A stretch of DNA of 64,000 nt from Rhodopirellula sp. (GCA_024644085.1 JAHELS010000006.1:1-64000), one strand, 5' to 3'. Positions 1 to 10,304 are shown, counted from the stretch's first letter. Program-made: numbers and translations. The notes: generated by a model from the sequence alone, not told the origin.

Positions 1-51
1 ATCCGCCCACGCGAATAACCGCTCCCCATCGACCCGTCTGAAATGACCCAG

Positions 52-77
52 CCCCGCAGTCTACTGCGGGGTTTTTT
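52..77 (+). terminator. Rho-independent terminator of an upstream plus-strand gene
   Basis: An 8-bp perfect stem (CCCCGCAG / CTGCGGGG) with a TCTA loop is followed by six T residues on the plus strand. It probably ends a plus-strand gene lying before the window. The T-tract runs into the stop codon of the convergent mqnD gene (TAA on the minus strand at 76-78). Confidence 0.8.
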
Positions 78-942
78 ATTGCCCCGCCGACGCACCCCAG
101 ATCTCGATGCTGCGGGCTGATTGGTCGACCAGCCCGATCGATCTCGCCATCTCGGACAGTCGCTCCAAGGCCTCCCGTCCCTCTTTGCCGAGTTGGCGAG
201 TCCACTGGTTGACGTACAAGTCGACGTGCTGCATCAGAATGTCGTCGTCAAACTCCTGGGCGTAAGTCCGCATCGTTTCTAGGGGTGCAGAGCGATCGGC
301 CAGAGCGAAATCCAGGGATTCAGCGATCGTCTGCTGAACCGAATCGATTGTTTCGGGCGGTAGATTTCGGCTCGCGACAAGGCCTCCCAATGGCAATGGG
401 CACCCCGTCTCCCGTTCCCAGCGTGAGCCCAGGTCCTCCACGAGGCTCAACCCTTCGTCTTGCCACGTGAAACGGCCCTCGTGGATGCAAACCCCAAAAT
501 CCGCCCGTGCTTGCTTGAGCCGTGGCATGATGTCGGAGAAAAGACAATGCGCAACGCTTGTCGTGTTGGCGTAAAAAAGCGCGAACAGCAATGCGGCAGT
601 CGTGTGCCGGCCGGGACAGAGGGTCAGTTGGCGGGGGTGACTCGGATGGGCGTTGGCGTCGGCCGCCAACAACAAGGGGCCGACGCCAAAACCGAGAGCG
701 GACCCGCTGGGCAGCACGATCGTTTGCTCGGCGAGTAATAGGGCCGCGTGAAAGCTGGTCTTCGCAACGTCCAACTCGCCGCGAAACAGCTTCTCGTTCA
801 ATTCCTGGATATCAAGCAGCTCGATTTGAAAATCGATCCCTCGCCAATCAACGCAGCGGTTGATGAGCCCATGAAATGTGAATGTGTCGTTGGGACAGGT
901 TGAAATGCCCAAGCGTACGCAATGCGAATCCGTCGATCTCAC
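76..942 (-). CDS. mqnD: 1,4-dihydroxy-6-naphthoate synthase (MqnD), menaquinone biosynthesis
   Basis: MqnD converts cyclic dehypoxanthinyl futalosine to 1,4-dihydroxy-6-naphthoate in the futalosine route to menaquinone. The 288-residue length fits the family. The N-terminus has the family pattern LGISTCPNDTFTFHGL, followed by a periplasmic-binding-protein-like fold with the segment SGSALGFGVGPLL and a central GRFTW element. The start is GTG at 942, and its GTGA overlaps the mqnB stop codon by 4 bases, indicating translational coupling. It is the last gene of a tsaD-mqnB-mqnD minus-strand run. The neighbouring futalosine hydrolase strengthens the assignment. Confidence 0.93.
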   Translation of the reverse strand: MRSTDSHCVRLGISTCPNDTFTFHGLINRCVDWRGIDFQIELLDIQELNEKLFRGELDVAKTSFHAALLLAEQTIVLPSGSALGFGVGPLLLAADANAHPSHPRQLTLCPGRHTTAALLFALFYANTTSVAHCLFSDIMPRLKQARADFGVCIHEGRFTWQDEGLSLVEDLGSRWERETGCPLPLGGLVASRNLPPETIDSVQQTIAESLDFALADRSAPLETMRTYAQEFDDDILMQHVDLYVNQWTRQLGKEGREALERLSEMARSIGLVDQSARSIEIWGASAGQ

Positions 943-1607
943 GATTGGGACGGCATCCAGTTTCGCGGCATCAAGCGGATCGCCATTTCAGCGGCCGCAT
1001 CAAGCGCTTCGTCGACCAACCATTGCTCGGAATTGCGATCTCCGACACGGTTAGAGATTCCACGGACGATTTGAAGTGGAACGCGAGCCAAGGCACACGA
1101 CATCGCGACAGCAAACCCCTCCATGTCTTCGCCCACAGCGTCGGGAAACATTCGCCGCCGCGCATTCGCGTCATCAGCGTCTCCCGAGGCGCTGCAGCAC
1201 GTCAGCAGAAGGCCGGCCAGGGGAACGCCGTCAACATAGGTCGAATCGAGCGAGATGACGTCACCGATCTCCGGCTGGGCGTCACCACCACTGAATTGAT
1301 GCCAACCCAATTCGTGGGCATCACGATGGTTCGCACCTGTGCCCACCCCCACACCGACACATGCGACGCGATCGAAACGACACGCCGTGCCCAGCGGGTG
1401 AGCATCGATATCAAAGCTGCCCGCAATCCCGATCAACATCACGCGCTCTGGTTTGTAGCGGGCGATTAACGCGCTGGCGCGGGCAGCAGCAGCGATTGGC
1501 CCGAATCCACCTATCTGAAACGCACAATCCGCGGCGGCCTCGCTTTCCCGCAATCGCCGCAACGAGTCCATCTCGCGCAGAGTCGGTACGAGAATCAGAT
1601 TGGCCAA
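939..1607 (-). CDS. mqnB: Futalosine hydrolase (MqnB)
   Basis: This is a nucleoside-phosphorylase-fold hydrolase that removes hypoxanthine from futalosine in menaquinone synthesis. The 222-residue protein has a Gly-rich N-terminal segment, a VMLIGIAGSF core strand, and the C-terminal segment DMEGFAVAMSCA, which carries the Met-Glu pair expected to bind the nucleoside. The start appears to be TTG at 1607, because the upstream ATG is out of frame; an internal ATG at residue 13 is less likely because it would remove the first beta strand. It overlaps mqnD by 4 bases. The two adjacent Mqn enzymes indicate the futalosine rather than the o-succinylbenzoate pathway. Confidence 0.9.
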   Translation of the reverse strand: MANLILVPTLREMDSLRRLRESEAAADCAFQIGGFGPIAAAARASALIARYKPERVMLIGIAGSFDIDAHPLGTACRFDRVACVGVGVGTGANHRDAHELGWHQFSGGDAQPEIGDVISLDSTYVDGVPLAGLLLTCCSASGDADDANARRRMFPDAVGEDMEGFAVAMSCALARVPLQIVRGISNRVGDRNSEQWLVDEALDAAAEMAIRLMPRNWMPSQS

Positions 1608-1729
1608 GATATTGCATCCGGAGGTTTGCGGAGGGAAAGCGAAGCCGAATTCCGGTCCGAGTTCGCCCCATCCCTTTTGCCGCGTTCACGCAGACGTCAG
1701 TTTACACCTTTTCAGCGCCAGCGGGCGAC

Positions 1730-2752
1730 TCAGAAGCCACGCTGCAGTCCCGGCGTGACGTCGAGATCAAGGGAAGAAAACTCGCCACGCTTGATTTTCT
1801 CGAGCGCGATGGCGCCCATCACGGCATTATCGGTGCACAGATTCATCGGTGCTATCGTCAGTTCGAATTGACCTTCGAGCGCACTCTGCTGCAATCGTTT
1901 CCGCAAGGATCCATTGGCGGCCACACCTCCGCCGACGATTAACTGCCGTCGACTGAATTGCCGAATTGCCTTTTCGCATTTCGCGACCAGCACATCCACC
2001 ACGGCCGCCTCGAACGAGGCACATAAATCCGCTTTCGCTTGATCGGACAGGACGACCTTCGAGAAATCCTGTTGGCCGGGTCCGACGATTGCATAGCGGA
2101 CCGCGGTTTTCAGTCCGCTGAAACTGAAATCGAAATTGTCTTCGCGGATCATCGAGCGGGGAAAACGATGCGACTCTGGATCCCCTTTGGCCGCCAGCTT
2201 CGAAACCGCCGGGCCACCGGGAAATCCAAGCTGCAGCATGGCGGCAACTTTATCGAACGCTTCACCCGCCGCGTCGTCGATCGTTCCCCCCAGATACTCC
2301 AGGTCGAGCGGACCCTGGCAGTCATACAGACTCGTGTGCCCCCCGCTGACCACCAGCCCAATGCACGGATAGACCGAGTTCACGCTCGACATCTCGCAGG
2401 CGTAAAGATGAGCGTGCAGGTGGTTGACGGCGACGAGAGGGATTCGCCAAGCCAGGGCAAGAGTTTTTGCGGCCGTCAATCCAACCAGCAACGATCCGGC
2501 CAGCCCCGGCCGATCGGCGACCGCAACGTGCGTGAGAGCGTCGCGCGAAACCCCGGATTCGCGGATCGCGTTGTCGATTACCGGCAAAATCCGCTCGACG
2601 TGCGCGCGGGCGGCGACCTCCGGGACCACGCCACGGAATTGCTCGTGCAGGGCTTCCTGTGTCGCCACGCAATGCCCCAACACGCTGCCGTCATCGGCGA
2701 TCACCGCCGCAGCAGTCTCGTCACACGTCGATTCGATAGTCAGGATCGGCAT
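1730..2752 (-). CDS. tsaD: tRNA N6-adenosine threonylcarbamoyltransferase (TsaD/Kae1)
   Basis: TsaD transfers the threonylcarbamoyl group to A37 of ANN-decoding tRNAs. The protein has the ASKHA-fold N-terminus (IESTCDETAAAV), the metal-binding HLHAH motif, the VSGGHTSL nucleotide loop, DDAAGEAFDK, and a C-terminal CTDNAVM motif. I chose the ATG at 2752 (340 residues) because the family begins just before IExxCDE; a start at 2779 would add nine unsupported residues. Order is ESTC rather than the usual ETSC, a conservative swap. It sits 122 bases upstream of mqnB on the same strand. Confidence 0.95.
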   Translation of the reverse strand: MPILTIESTCDETAAAVIADDGSVLGHCVATQEALHEQFRGVVPEVAARAHVERILPVIDNAIRESGVSRDALTHVAVADRPGLAGSLLVGLTAAKTLALAWRIPLVAVNHLHAHLYACEMSSVNSVYPCIGLVVSGGHTSLYDCQGPLDLEYLGGTIDDAAGEAFDKVAAMLQLGFPGGPAVSKLAAKGDPESHRFPRSMIREDNFDFSFSGLKTAVRYAIVGPGQQDFSKVVLSDQAKADLCASFEAAVVDVLVAKCEKAIRQFSRRQLIVGGGVAANGSLRKRLQQSALEGQFELTIAPMNLCTDNAVMGAIALEKIKRGEFSSLDLDVTPGLQRGF

Positions 2753-2809
2753 CGCAACAATCGCCAGTGCGGGAATCACATCCGACCACCGATCAAAGGG
2801 AGTGTCAAG

Positions 2810-4219
2810 TCAGTTGCGAGACCGCCGCTCGGGACACTTACCAATGGCGTTAATCTCGAAACCGAGTTCCGACAGGGCCTCGTGGTCCAAAAGGTTGCGA
2901 CCGTCGAATACGAACGCGGGACGGTGCATCGATTGATAGATCTTTGCATAGTCGAGTTCGCGAAATTCATCCCACTCGGTCATCACTGCAACGGCATGGG
3001 CACCGTCGGCCGCTTCATAACTGTCGTTGACGACGGTCACATTTGTCTGGATCAATTCTCGTTCATGATCCGTCAATTGGCCATTGAGTTCAGTGCACGC
3101 AGCGGCCAAATCGGCGCGAATCTGTTGCTCGCCAACGCGCGGATCGTAAATCGCCAACCGAGCCCGCTCGCGCAACAGGTCACGGCAAACATAAATCGCT
3201 GCCGATTCGCGCGTGTCATTCGTGTCTTTCTTGAATGCGAATCCCAGGATCCCGATCTTTTTGTCCGAGACCGTGTTGAACATGGTTTTGACGATGCGTT
3301 CGGAGAACCTCCGCTTCTGGTAGTCGTTCATGCTGACGACTTGTTCCCAGTACGCGGCAACATCCCGCAATCCGAAATGCTCGCAGAGATAGACGAGATT
3401 GAGAATGTCTTTCTGAAAACAACTTCCGCCGAACCCGACCGATGCCTTCAAGAACTTCGGCCCGATGCGGGAATCGGTGCCGATCGCACGGCTGACCTCG
3501 TCAACATCCGCACCGGTTGCTTCACAAAGCGCCGAAATGGCATTGATCGACGAAACTCGCTGGGCCAGGAACGCATTGGCAGTCAGCTTGGATAATTCGC
3601 TGCTCCATAGATTCGTCGTCAGGATTCTCTCACGTGGAATCCAGCGGGCGTAGACATCGCACAGCGTCTCGATCGCCTCGTTTGACTCGCCGCCAATCAA
3701 CACTCGGTCCGGGTCGAGCAAGTCGCTGATCGCGGTTCCCTCGGCCAGGAACTCAGGATTGCTCAACACATCGAACGTGGCTCCGTAGCCTTCGCTACCG
3801 AGGATCCGTTTGACCGCCTCGGCCGTACGGACGGGCAGAGTTGACTTCTCGACGACAATCTTGTGACCCTTTGCGTTGCGAGCGATCTGGCGGGCGCATT
3901 TCTCGATGAATTCGAGATTCGCGGCACGGCCCGCGCCGATTCCAAAAGTCTTGGTGGGCGTATTGACGGAAATGAAGATCATGTCCGACTCGTCGATCGC
4001 TCGATCGACCTGGGTCGAAAAAGTCAGATTCCTGCCGCGGGCCTCTCGTACGACGGCGTCCAAACCGGGCTCGTAAATGGGCAACTGGTCTGAGTTCCAG
4101 GCATCGATCCGAGGTTGATTCAGATCAACCACGTGGACCGGGATTTCGGGGCATTGTTTGGCAATCATGGCCATCGTGGGTCCCCCCACGTAGCCAGCAC
4201 CGATACAGCAAATGTTCAT
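2810..4219 (-). CDS. ugd: UDP-glucose 6-dehydrogenase, eukaryote-like type
   Basis: The enzyme oxidises UDP-glucose to UDP-glucuronate with two NAD+, supplying uronic acids for envelope or exopolysaccharides. It has an N-terminal Rossmann motif ([10 protein letters not shown], residues 5-14), the central domain, and the catalytic cysteine C267 in FGGSCFQKD. The C-terminal UDP-binding domain contains [15 protein letters not shown]. The ATG at 4219 (469 residues) places the Rossmann motif at the N-terminus; the upstream in-frame stretch to 4387 has no domain character. Segments such as [20 protein letters not shown] and [16 protein letters not shown] resemble animal and plant UGDH more than the shorter E. 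coli-type enzyme. Confidence 0.95.
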   Translation of the reverse strand: MNICCIGAGYVGGPTMAMIAKQCPEIPVHVVDLNQPRIDAWNSDQLPIYEPGLDAVVREARGRNLTFSTQVDRAIDESDMIFISVNTPTKTFGIGAGRAANLEFIEKCARQIARNAKGHKIVVEKSTLPVRTAEAVKRILGSEGYGATFDVLSNPEFLAEGTAISDLLDPDRVLIGGESNEAIETLCDVYARWIPRERILTTNLWSSELSKLTANAFLAQRVSSINAISALCEATGADVDEVSRAIGTDSRIGPKFLKASVGFGGSCFQKDILNLVYLCEHFGLRDVAAYWEQVVSMNDYQKRRFSERIVKTMFNTVSDKKIGILGFAFKKDTNDTRESAAIYVCRDLLRERARLAIYDPRVGEQQIRADLAAACTELNGQLTDHERELIQTNVTVVNDSYEAADGAHAVAVMTEWDEFRELDYAKIYQSMHRPAFVFDGRNLLDHEALSELGFEINAIGKCPERRSRN

Positions 4220-4550
4220 ACAAACGATTCTATTGCGGGACAATTCATGGATGAAGAAGATGCCACCGGGGCGAAAGCGAATCGCTCTGAACCGGGGGCG
4301 AACGCCGGGAGAGATCGCGACGAGGCATCGATGATAATCATTGCCCGGCCGAGCGGGAGAAAAACCACCCGCGAATTGGCCACTCAAACCGCACCATCGT
4401 TAGGATCTGCCCACGCGAACCGCAATTCGCCGCGAATCGGCCGCTCCGGCGGGAATCGAAACCTACATTTTCCATGGATCCATGTCGCTGCGAACGTATC
4501 CCGGCCGCTGACCAGGCCCCCCGGCACGCAGCCCAACCTTACAGAGTCGG

Positions 4551-5024
4551 ATGAGCACTAGACATTTCTTCGTTTTCCTTTTTGCTGCTGCGGCCACCTG
4601 GGTAGTTCCCGGTTGCGGCGTCCAGCCCGAAACGCTGGCCACCTTGACCGAAGCGGTGAGAACTGCGCAAGACCATGCCCGCACTCTCCAGCCGCCACCC
4701 TCGGTCATTGCGGCACCCTCGAAGAGCGAATTCAAGCCGGCTCATCCGAACCGAGTCGATCCTTTCGTCTTTCCGTCTGAGATTACCGACAACCAACGGG
4801 CACCGGTTCCGACCACCTCGGTGGCTCAAGTCCGGGTCATGGGATTCGCGGAAGTCGACGAATTACGAGTCTTGCTGGAGGCCAAGGATTCAACCCAATC
4901 ATTGAAAGTGGGCGATGAGCTAAACGGGATTGAAGTGGTCGCGATCAAGCCGCCAACGGTCGAGTTGCGACTCGGCAATCTCATCTGGACGGCGAGCATG
5001 TTCGATGGCGCCCTGACGCAGTGA
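4551..5024 (+). CDS. Putative lipoprotein, possibly PilP-like
   Basis: This is a 157-residue exported protein. The N-terminus has a hydrophobic stretch ending in the lipobox-like VVPGC, so Cys22 may be lipid-modified. A Pro-rich linker follows. The last 60 residues form a small beta-rich domain (VMGFAEVDELRVLLEAKD, then KVGDELNGIEVVAIKPPTVEL) reminiscent of PilP/GspC periplasmic domains that contact secretins. A secretin gene lies at 11.9 kb on the same strand, which fits but does not prove this role. It could equally be a planctomycete lipoprotein of unknown function. Confidence 0.6.
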   Translation: MSTRHFFVFLFAAAATWVVPGCGVQPETLATLTEAVRTAQDHARTLQPPPSVIAAPSKSEFKPAHPNRVDPFVFPSEITDNQRAPVPTTSVAQVRVMGFAEVDELRVLLEAKDSTQSLKVGDELNGIEVVAIKPPTVELRLGNLIWTASMFDGALTQ

Positions 5025-5185
5025 TCGTAGCCCCGCCGGCGCCTTTCGCGCACCGGTAACACGCTGTTGGCCATTTCCACCGGCCGCAGACCCCGTCCAA
5101 CTCGGCTTCAAAACTGCTATTCTCTCTGCTCGAAACAGGTTGGAAAGTAGTCCAACGGCCCGCGTCGTTGTTTTGAGCGAGATCC

Positions 5186-6289
5186 ATGAGCGCAACAGTT
5201 TGTCGTTGGGGATTCCTCAGTACTGCAGGGATCGCCCGTAAGAACTGGAAGGGAATTCGTCTCAGCGGGAACGCCCGCGTATCGGCGGTCGCCAGCAGGT
5301 CGATTGCGAAGGCTCAGACCTTCATCGACCAGTGCGCCGCCGAGGTACCGCAGCCAGCAAGTGTTGCGGCGGTTGGTTCGTACCAGGAACTTCTCGATCG
5401 CGACGACGTCGATGCCGTTTACATTCCATTGCCGACCGGGATTCGCAAGCAATGGGTGCTGGCAGCAGCACGGGCGGGCAAACATGTCCTGTGTGAAAAG
5501 CCCGCCGCCATCAATCAAAGTGACCTCGAAGAAATGATTGAGGCGTGCCGCTCCGCGCGTGTCCAATTCATGGATGGCGTGATGTTCGATCACAGCAAGC
5601 GGTTGGCTGAGATTCGAGACGTTCTTCAGCAGGGCAGTGTGCTGGGCAAGCTACGTCGGATCAGCACTCACTTTTCTTTTAGTGGCGACGCGAGTTTCCA
5701 ACAGTCCAATATTCGCACCGATGCAACGCTCGAGCCGCATGGATGTCTCGGCGACCTTGGTTGGTACTGTTTACGCATGACGCTTTGGGGCACCGGATTG
5801 AAGATGCCGACGCGAGTTTCGGCGCGGACTCTCACGCCACTCAGCGGATCGGATTCCGACGGAGAGGTGCCGGGCGAATTCTCGGCGGAACTACAGTTTG
5901 CCGACGGTATCTCGGCCGGCATTTACTGTTCGTTTCTTACCAGCAATCAGCAGACGGCTGTTTTTTCGGGTGACGACGGGTATCTGACGGTCAACGATTT
6001 CGTGTTGCCCTTTTACGAAGCCGAAGCGAGTTGGACCCATCACCATCATGTCCTTGAGATCGACAACTGCCGCTGGAACTTTCGTCGGCACGACCAGCGC
6101 AATGCAGTTGCGGAGTACCCCTCCGGCGAACCGAATGCCGCCGAGGTGAACATGGTTCGACGTCTTTCGCAGCTTTCACTCGACGGACAACTCGACCCCC
6201 TCTACCCGGACCTCGCGTTCAAAACACAGGTCATCCTTGATGCCTGCTGTCGCAGCGATGCGGCCAGCGGACAATGGATCGATCTGTAA
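5186..6289 (+). CDS. Gfo/Idh/MocA family NAD(P)-dependent oxidoreductase
   Basis: This is a sugar or cyclitol dehydrogenase of the Gfo/Idh/MocA family, 367 residues, the usual length. The N-terminal Rossmann fold begins WGFLSTAGIARKN. VYIPLPTGIRKQWVLAAARAG leads into the family's GKHVLCEKP motif, in which the Lys takes part in catalysis. The C-terminal alpha/beta domain contains EPHGCLGDLGWYCL. The substrate cannot be read from the sequence. The ATG at 5186 is the natural start, and there is no obvious operon partner. Confidence 0.9.
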   Translation: MSATVCRWGFLSTAGIARKNWKGIRLSGNARVSAVASRSIAKAQTFIDQCAAEVPQPASVAAVGSYQELLDRDDVDAVYIPLPTGIRKQWVLAAARAGKHVLCEKPAAINQSDLEEMIEACRSARVQFMDGVMFDHSKRLAEIRDVLQQGSVLGKLRRISTHFSFSGDASFQQSNIRTDATLEPHGCLGDLGWYCLRMTLWGTGLKMPTRVSARTLTPLSGSDSDGEVPGEFSAELQFADGISAGIYCSFLTSNQQTAVFSGDDGYLTVNDFVLPFYEAEASWTHHHHVLEIDNCRWNFRRHDQRNAVAEYPSGEPNAAEVNMVRRLSQLSLDGQLDPLYPDLAFKTQVILDACCRSDAASGQWIDL

Positions 6290-6542
6290 CCGCTATGTGC
6301 GGTCAATGGCCGTTCTTCGGCGATACAGGTGTCGAGTCTCGCAGTCATGGATATTTGTCGGTATTTCGCCGACTTATTCTTTGCGACAACTTATAATCTC
6401 GGGCCTGATTGGCAGTGGGGTGATATCGCGCCGCGTTTCAGTTGCCGAATCAATCCATTGCCGTCCACTTATCCATTAAAAAACATGACGCCGCTGACGG
6501 GATGTGTCGGGTTACGATGCGTTTTGTGAGGGCAAATCGTTC

Positions 6543-9500
6543 ATGAATGACGACGACATTTTGCCGGATGACGAGGATACCAATTCCCGTTGGCAGGGCG
6601 AAAAAGAAACGATCAGTGAATCGTCGCGTCACGAACCGCCCCCGTGGCGAGTCGGCGAGCAGCTGAACGACTTCGTGCTCGAAAAACTGCTCGGTAGCGG
6701 CAGCAGTGGGTTCGTCTATCGGGTCTGGGATACAAGAGCAAAACGCCACTGCGCTCTGAAGATTCTCAAGCACGGATTGGCCGACGACCTGCTCCGGAAC
6801 AAGCTCGGTTTCCGCCGCATGATGTCGATTGAGCATCCTAATCTTCTCAGAGTGGACCGCATTTACAAAGTCGCTTCGCACACAGCGTTGTCGATGGAAG
6901 AGGTCAAAGGTCGGACCTTCCACGGCGCCGTGATGGAGTACAAGAAGATTGACCCCGAGCTGGCGTTCCGGAAGCTATTGCAGGTGATGAGGGATTTTGC
7001 CACCGGGTTGGCGGTAATGCACAGTCACGGTTACATCCATCGTGACATCAAACCAGAAAATCTGATGGTCGATCGCGAGGGCAAAGGCCGGGTGATTGAC
7101 TATGGGCTGGTTGACGCTTACGAGTTGAATCACGCGTGGTACGGCGCCAGCGGCTTCTTGCTCGGCACCCCGCGCTACTTCGCCCCGGAAGCCATTTGGA
7201 GCCAACGATACCTGCCGGCCGGGGACATTTTCAGCCTCGGATTGGTCATCCTCGAAGCACTCGGATCGTTGCAGGGATCCGTGGATGATCCGCAATCAAT
7301 GCTCAAGCGTTCGCGCACCGACCGCCAGGTCGACGCCGAGCGGATCGATGACGCCATCGACAGTGTGACCGAATCGGTGCCACGCATCATCCGCGGCGTT
7401 TGCCGTGAGATGCTGCAGCGTGATCCATCCGAACGGCCGACCGCGATGGAACTCGCTCGAACCGGGTTACCAGCTGCACAGTCAGTGTTTCTTCCTCACG
7501 GCAGCCCGCTGGTCGGCCGTCATCGTGAATTAAAGGAGATCACTTCGTGGGTCGACGGAATCTTTGACGGCGAGGTCGGCCGCCTGCATTTGACCGGCGC
7601 CTCGGGGATCGGAAAGTCCCGATTGGTGGAAAACATCGTCGAATACATCGAGGCAAAAAAATGGGGCCAGGTCTTTCAAGCTCGGTGCCGATCACGTGAG
7701 GACCAGCCGCTTCAGGCCTTTGATCAGATTTGTGACGCGATCTCGAACCGTTACATGCGAGGCGATCGAGAACGCCTTGAGCTCGATGTGATCAGCAAGG
7801 GAGACCTCGAGAGAATCTTTCCCGTGCTGTCAAACATCTTGTCGAGTTCGATGACGCTGCAACCCGCCGGGAAAATGACGCAGCGACTCGACGCCTTGGA
7901 AGCCGCCGCGCGGATGAGCCACCAACTCAGGCTTGTGGGACCGCTGTTCCTGATTATCGACGATACGCAATGGTCCGATCGCGACAGCCTGACTGTCCTG
8001 GACCGGCTGCAAACGGCGGCCGGCAAGGAAGGCCTGGGAATCATTACCGTTTCGCGCGACGGGGAAGATGCCCAGCGAGTGCCACCAACCTGGACCGTTC
8101 ATCTCGAGCCCCTTTCGCTCGACGAATCGATCGATGTGCTGCGGCACGCCGCGGTGCGATGGTCGCGCCCGGTCGATGACGTGATGCTCCGGAGTCTCGC
8201 AGAAACGACCGATGGAATCCCGTTTCGGCTTCGGGAACTAGCGGACGAATTTCGGCCTGGCGGGCTGTTGGCCAGTGGTGATTCGTCCGCAGGTGCTTCC
8301 ATCGACAGCTTCGATCGTCTGTGGCTCAAACGAGCCGAGCGGCTCAGTGACGATGCCAAGTCGGTGCTGGCCTACGTGGTCACCGCAGGCGGCCTGGTGT
8401 CGATCGAACAGCTCGGTGAATTAACCTCGCTCGAGGATGCCGTGGATGTTCCAGTCTCAGAATTGGCCCGCCAGCGCTTGATCAGCGACGAAGCAACCGG
8501 TGGCGAATGCATTGCAATCGTCCATGACCGCGTGGCCGACGAATTGATCGGGACGCTCGACGAGGAAGCAATTCGGAAAGCCCATCACGCTTGGGCCTCC
8601 TTGCTGGTTCGCCAGAACAGCCCGGAAAGTCTCGCAGCCCGTATCGCCGGCCATTTTTTCTCGGCCGGTGAGCCCTTTCGCGCCGTGTCGCATGCCATAC
8701 TCGCCGCTGAGGATGCCGAGCGGCTGATGGCAAAGTCGGAAGCGGGTCGGTGGTACGGCAAGGTGGTCCAGTATCTCGACGGGGCGGAAAAACTGACACA
8801 GATGCGCAATGCTGCGCGTTGTTACGCCGAGGCCGATCTGAATGTCCAGGCGGCCGAGTACTTCCAGAACATTTCCAGGTTGGTTGACGTTGGGCAACGT
8901 GCCAAATACCAGGCGCTGGCAACGACACTCCTGATTCGCAGCGGGCGCCTTGGCCAGGTTCGCGACCAATTGTGTGAGTTGGCCGAAACCTACGGATTCC
9001 CAAAACCATCGAACCCTTGGCGGAGCCGACTTTCCATCCTGAGCCAGGGATTGCGGCGTGCCGCGTTGGGCAAAGACGTTCTGCTTTCGGCGATTGCGTC
9101 AGCAACGACCAGCGACGTCGATCAAAACCGTAAAGGCGACATCGAAGAAGATCGTCATCAACAGCGCCTGCGATTGTGCCTGTCACTGGTCCGTCCGATG
9201 TCCATTTTTGACGGCGAATATGCCGAGAGATTAGCCCTGAGCGGTTCCCTGATCGCCATTTCACATGGCACTGCTACCGAGAAGGTGAAAGCCGCGGTGG
9301 GTGAAGCCGTGTTCAATTGTTATGACGCGGGGCATCGGCGGTTGGCCGGTGAGTCCTCTTTGGCAAGACTGGTTCCGCTTGTCGAACGTCTTGATTGTCC
9401 CCGCGCATCCGCCGAACTGTGGTCTGGGATGGCGTTTTCGCATGCCCTGGCATGTCGTTGGGACGAGGTTTCCACGCCGGTCCAGCGGAGCGTCGATCTG

Positions 9501-10304
9501 TATCGCGCAGTTAACGACTCGAACAGGTTCGAATTAGCGCACACTCAATGGCTTGACCTTTGGGCAAACTGGCATCTTGGACAGTGGCAGACCATGCGCC
9601 GCATCGGCGATGCGATGTTCGACGATGCGCTCCACCGCAACGATCTGTTTCAACAACTGTTGGCAACCGAAGGTTGTGGTAACGGTGTTTGGCTTTCACG
9701 CGATTTGGTCGATGCGTGGCGTCGAGTCCGCAAGGACAATCCGAAAACCAACTTTGAAGCGAAGCCGAGCCAGATCATCGACTTGTTCCACTGGGTCGCG
9801 GAACTCCAGTGCCTGATTTACGAGGGTCGCTTTGCCGAGGCGTGGAGCTGTTACCAAACATTAAACCACAGCTTGAGCCGGGCGCCGCTTTCGCGACTGC
9901 AAATCATCCGCGTCACCGCCCGAATGCTCGGCGCCTTGGTCGCACTCCATCATGTCACCACCGAGGGCTCAGAGGACTGGATTTCCAGGACCCAGGCAAT
10001 CACGCGCCAACTTCGCCAGGAATCTTGCGACTTCGCCGGCGTCCTGGCGAACCTGTACGAGGGGCTTTTGCCATGCTCTTTCGAGCACGACCCCGAGACA
10101 GAAAAAGCAATCGTTCTGCTGTCACAGGCTCGCGAGGTCTCCCGAAACCGTCGATGGCGGCCCTACCAGTTGGTGGCCGAAGACGCGCTGGCGGAGATCG
10201 AGACCGGCAAGTCGCTCGGGCTGTTGGTTGAATACATGAAGGAACAACAGGTCACCCGGCCCGAGTTCCTACGGCGACTCTTCACGGTGTCCCGCCACGA
10301 TTGA
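6543..10304 (+). CDS. Ser/Thr protein kinase fused to an AAA-type ATPase and a helical repeat region
   Basis: This is a 1253-residue signalling protein. Residues about 41-310 form a Hanks-type kinase with a Gly-rich loop (GSGSSGFV), Lys73, HRDIKPEN with Asp168, a DYG in place of DFG (186-188), and a GTPRYFAPEA activation segment. A P-loop ATPase follows with Walker A GASGIGKS (352-359) and Walker B LFLIIDD, as in PknK- or MalT-like STAND proteins. The rest is alpha-helical and TPR-like. There is no transmembrane segment, so it is probably cytoplasmic. I prefer the ATG at 6543, with GAGGG upstream, over an in-frame GTG at 6504. The input signal is unknown. Confidence 0.9.
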   Translation: MNDDDILPDDEDTNSRWQGEKETISESSRHEPPPWRVGEQLNDFVLEKLLGSGSSGFVYRVWDTRAKRHCALKILKHGLADDLLRNKLGFRRMMSIEHPNLLRVDRIYKVASHTALSMEEVKGRTFHGAVMEYKKIDPELAFRKLLQVMRDFATGLAVMHSHGYIHRDIKPENLMVDREGKGRVIDYGLVDAYELNHAWYGASGFLLGTPRYFAPEAIWSQRYLPAGDIFSLGLVILEALGSLQGSVDDPQSMLKRSRTDRQVDAERIDDAIDSVTESVPRIIRGVCREMLQRDPSERPTAMELARTGLPAAQSVFLPHGSPLVGRHRELKEITSWVDGIFDGEVGRLHLTGASGIGKSRLVENIVEYIEAKKWGQVFQARCRSREDQPLQAFDQICDAISNRYMRGDRERLELDVISKGDLERIFPVLSNILSSSMTLQPAGKMTQRLDALEAAARMSHQLRLVGPLFLIIDDTQWSDRDSLTVLDRLQTAAGKEGLGIITVSRDGEDAQRVPPTWTVHLEPLSLDESIDVLRHAAVRWSRPVDDVMLRSLAETTDGIPFRLRELADEFRPGGLLASGDSSAGASIDSFDRLWLKRAERLSDDAKSVLAYVVTAGGLVSIEQLGELTSLEDAVDVPVSELARQRLISDEATGGECIAIVHDRVADELIGTLDEEAIRKAHHAWASLLVRQNSPESLAARIAGHFFSAGEPFRAVSHAILAAEDAERLMAKSEAGRWYGKVVQYLDGAEKLTQMRNAARCYAEADLNVQAAEYFQNISRLVDVGQRAKYQALATTLLIRSGRLGQVRDQLCELAETYGFPKPSNPWRSRLSILSQGLRRAALGKDVLLSAIASATTSDVDQNRKGDIEEDRHQQRLRLCLSLVRPMSIFDGEYAERLALSGSLIAISHGTATEKVKAAVGEAVFNCYDAGHRRLAGESSLARLVPLVERLDCPRASAELWSGMAFSHALACRWDEVSTPVQRSVDLYRAVNDSNRFELAHTQWLDLWANWHLGQWQTMRRIGDAMFDDALHRNDLFQQLLATEGCGNGVWLSRDLVDAWRRVRKDNPKTNFEAKPSQIIDLFHWVAELQCLIYEGRFAEAWSCYQTLNHSLSRAPLSRLQIIRVTARMLGALVALHHVTTEGSEDWISRTQAITRQLRQESCDFAGVLANLYEGLLPCSFEHDPETEKAIVLLSQAREVSRNRRWRPYQLVAEDALAEIETGKSLGLLVEYMKEQQVTRPEFLRRLFTVSRHD

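Noticed and set aside
2039-3595. A 518-codon plus-strand open frame
   Set aside because: It lies opposite tsaD and ugd, has no family motif, and reflects their codon bias.
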